Source: Chloromonas sp. AAM2 (lineage: Eukaryota; Chlorophyta; Chlorophyceae; Chlamydomonadales; Chlamydomonadaceae). Taken from it: a stretch of DNA of 26,284 bases. The notes beneath the pieces were generated by a model. That model ran no database searches and was not told the origin of the DNA. It saw only the letters and a program-made list of their open reading frames with translations. The position numbers and the translations under genes were made by a program. Location of the stretch: the NCBI GenBank assembly GCA_004335635.1, contig QAXH01000617.1, forward strand, positions 1 to 26,284, in the 5' to 3' direction. How positions within the stretch are numbered: the stretch's first letter is position 1; every line of letters starts with the position of its first letter. Shown in pieces: positions 25,949 to 26,284 of the stretch.

Positions 25949-26284
25949 CTGCGGCCACCAAGTAAAAGACCGGTGGAAAGTAGTAAAGCAGTGTACCATG
26001 AGTGTAGAATCATGCGGTCATAAAAATGTGGGAGCAGGTGGAGAGAGGTGGCAAGAAGTACCAGAGATAAAGGGGTGCCCCCTTTAGTTGTCTGTGTGAG
26101 ATCTGTCGCACACACAAGGGGGTGTGGTTATGCTCATGTCATACCAGACCAGACCAGAAGCTCACGGACAAGTCAGTATATACTGATCAAGTTTGTAACA
26201 TACCATGCCTACACACTCTGACATGTTGACCAGCAGGCCAAACGACACGCACATTCACACACACATCCTAGACCCACGCACCCC
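25949..26284. other. Probable upstream intron of the DUF676 gene
   Basis: The gene must continue to higher coordinates because its nucleophile region is missing. The minus-strand frame stays open to 26115 (PHFYDRMILHSWYTALLLST), but this does not match the family, and a good acceptor (GCCGCAG) ends at 25949. I therefore treat this as intron, with moderate doubt. The right edge has CA-rich sequence. Confidence 0.4.

Noticed and set aside
1..26284. Bacterial operons, CRISPR arrays, rRNA, tRNA or defence systems
   Set aside because: None seen. The tandem repeats lack unique spacers, and the genes are intron-rich eukaryotic genes.

Overview
The window is nuclear DNA from a photosynthetic eukaryote, most likely a chlorophycean green alga. 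Supporting signs are a nuclear psaG gene, a cyclophilin with a chloroplast plus thylakoid-lumen targeting peptide, dense short exons with GT-AG introns, candidate TGTAA polyadenylation signals of the chlorophyte type, and many dispersed and tandem repeats, including frequent GCATGC runs. The genus cannot be settled from this sequence. No bacterial-type operon, CRISPR array, rRNA or tRNA was seen.

Seven protein genes can be reconstructed, and apart from uL11m they are split into 3 to 12 exons. I chose exon borders by splice signals, intron phase and family alignment from memory. Every assembled model stays in frame. From left to right: (1) + strand, 300-3163, the C-terminal half of an M20D amidohydrolase of the IAA-amino acid hydrolase (ILR1-like) type; its 5' part is off the left edge. 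(2) - strand, 7424-4850, mitochondrial ribosomal protein uS2m, 7 exons, 430 aa, with a GC-AG intron. (3) - strand, 12968-8584, a FAE1-type 3-ketoacyl-CoA synthase (KCS), 12 exons, 526 aa, catalytic triad intact. (4) + strand, 13269-13730, intronless mitochondrial ribosomal protein uL11m. (5) - strand, 16496-15564, photosystem I subunit PsaG, 3 (perhaps 4) exons. (6) + strand, 16847-20692, a CYP28-like thylakoid-lumen cyclophilin, 8 exons, 331 aa, with altered active-site residues. (7) - strand, 25948-22302, the C-terminal part of a DUF676 (ROG1/Lpl1-like) lipase or serine esterase with one membrane segment; its 5' part is off the right edge.

The genes lie in divergent and convergent pairs. 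KCS and uL11m share a 300-bp gap between start codons, and psaG and the cyclophilin share a 350-bp gap. Four of the seven serve organelles: two mitochondrial ribosomal proteins, one photosystem I subunit and one lumenal protein. KCS and the lipase suggest lipid metabolism. They do not look like one pathway; this is ordinary eukaryotic gene order.

The unusual material is in the repeats and RNA-level structure. A dispersed repeat family, at least seven copies with one end carrying a TGTAA signal, is scattered through introns and flanks. The 3' end of uS2m is duplicated downstream and appears to supply its C-terminal tail. A 63-nt in-frame duplicated splice acceptor lies in the cyclophilin gene. 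A 66-bp coding-like minisatellite abuts a splice acceptor in the lipase gene. Two strong hairpins and a long alternating purine-pyrimidine TG tract are also present.
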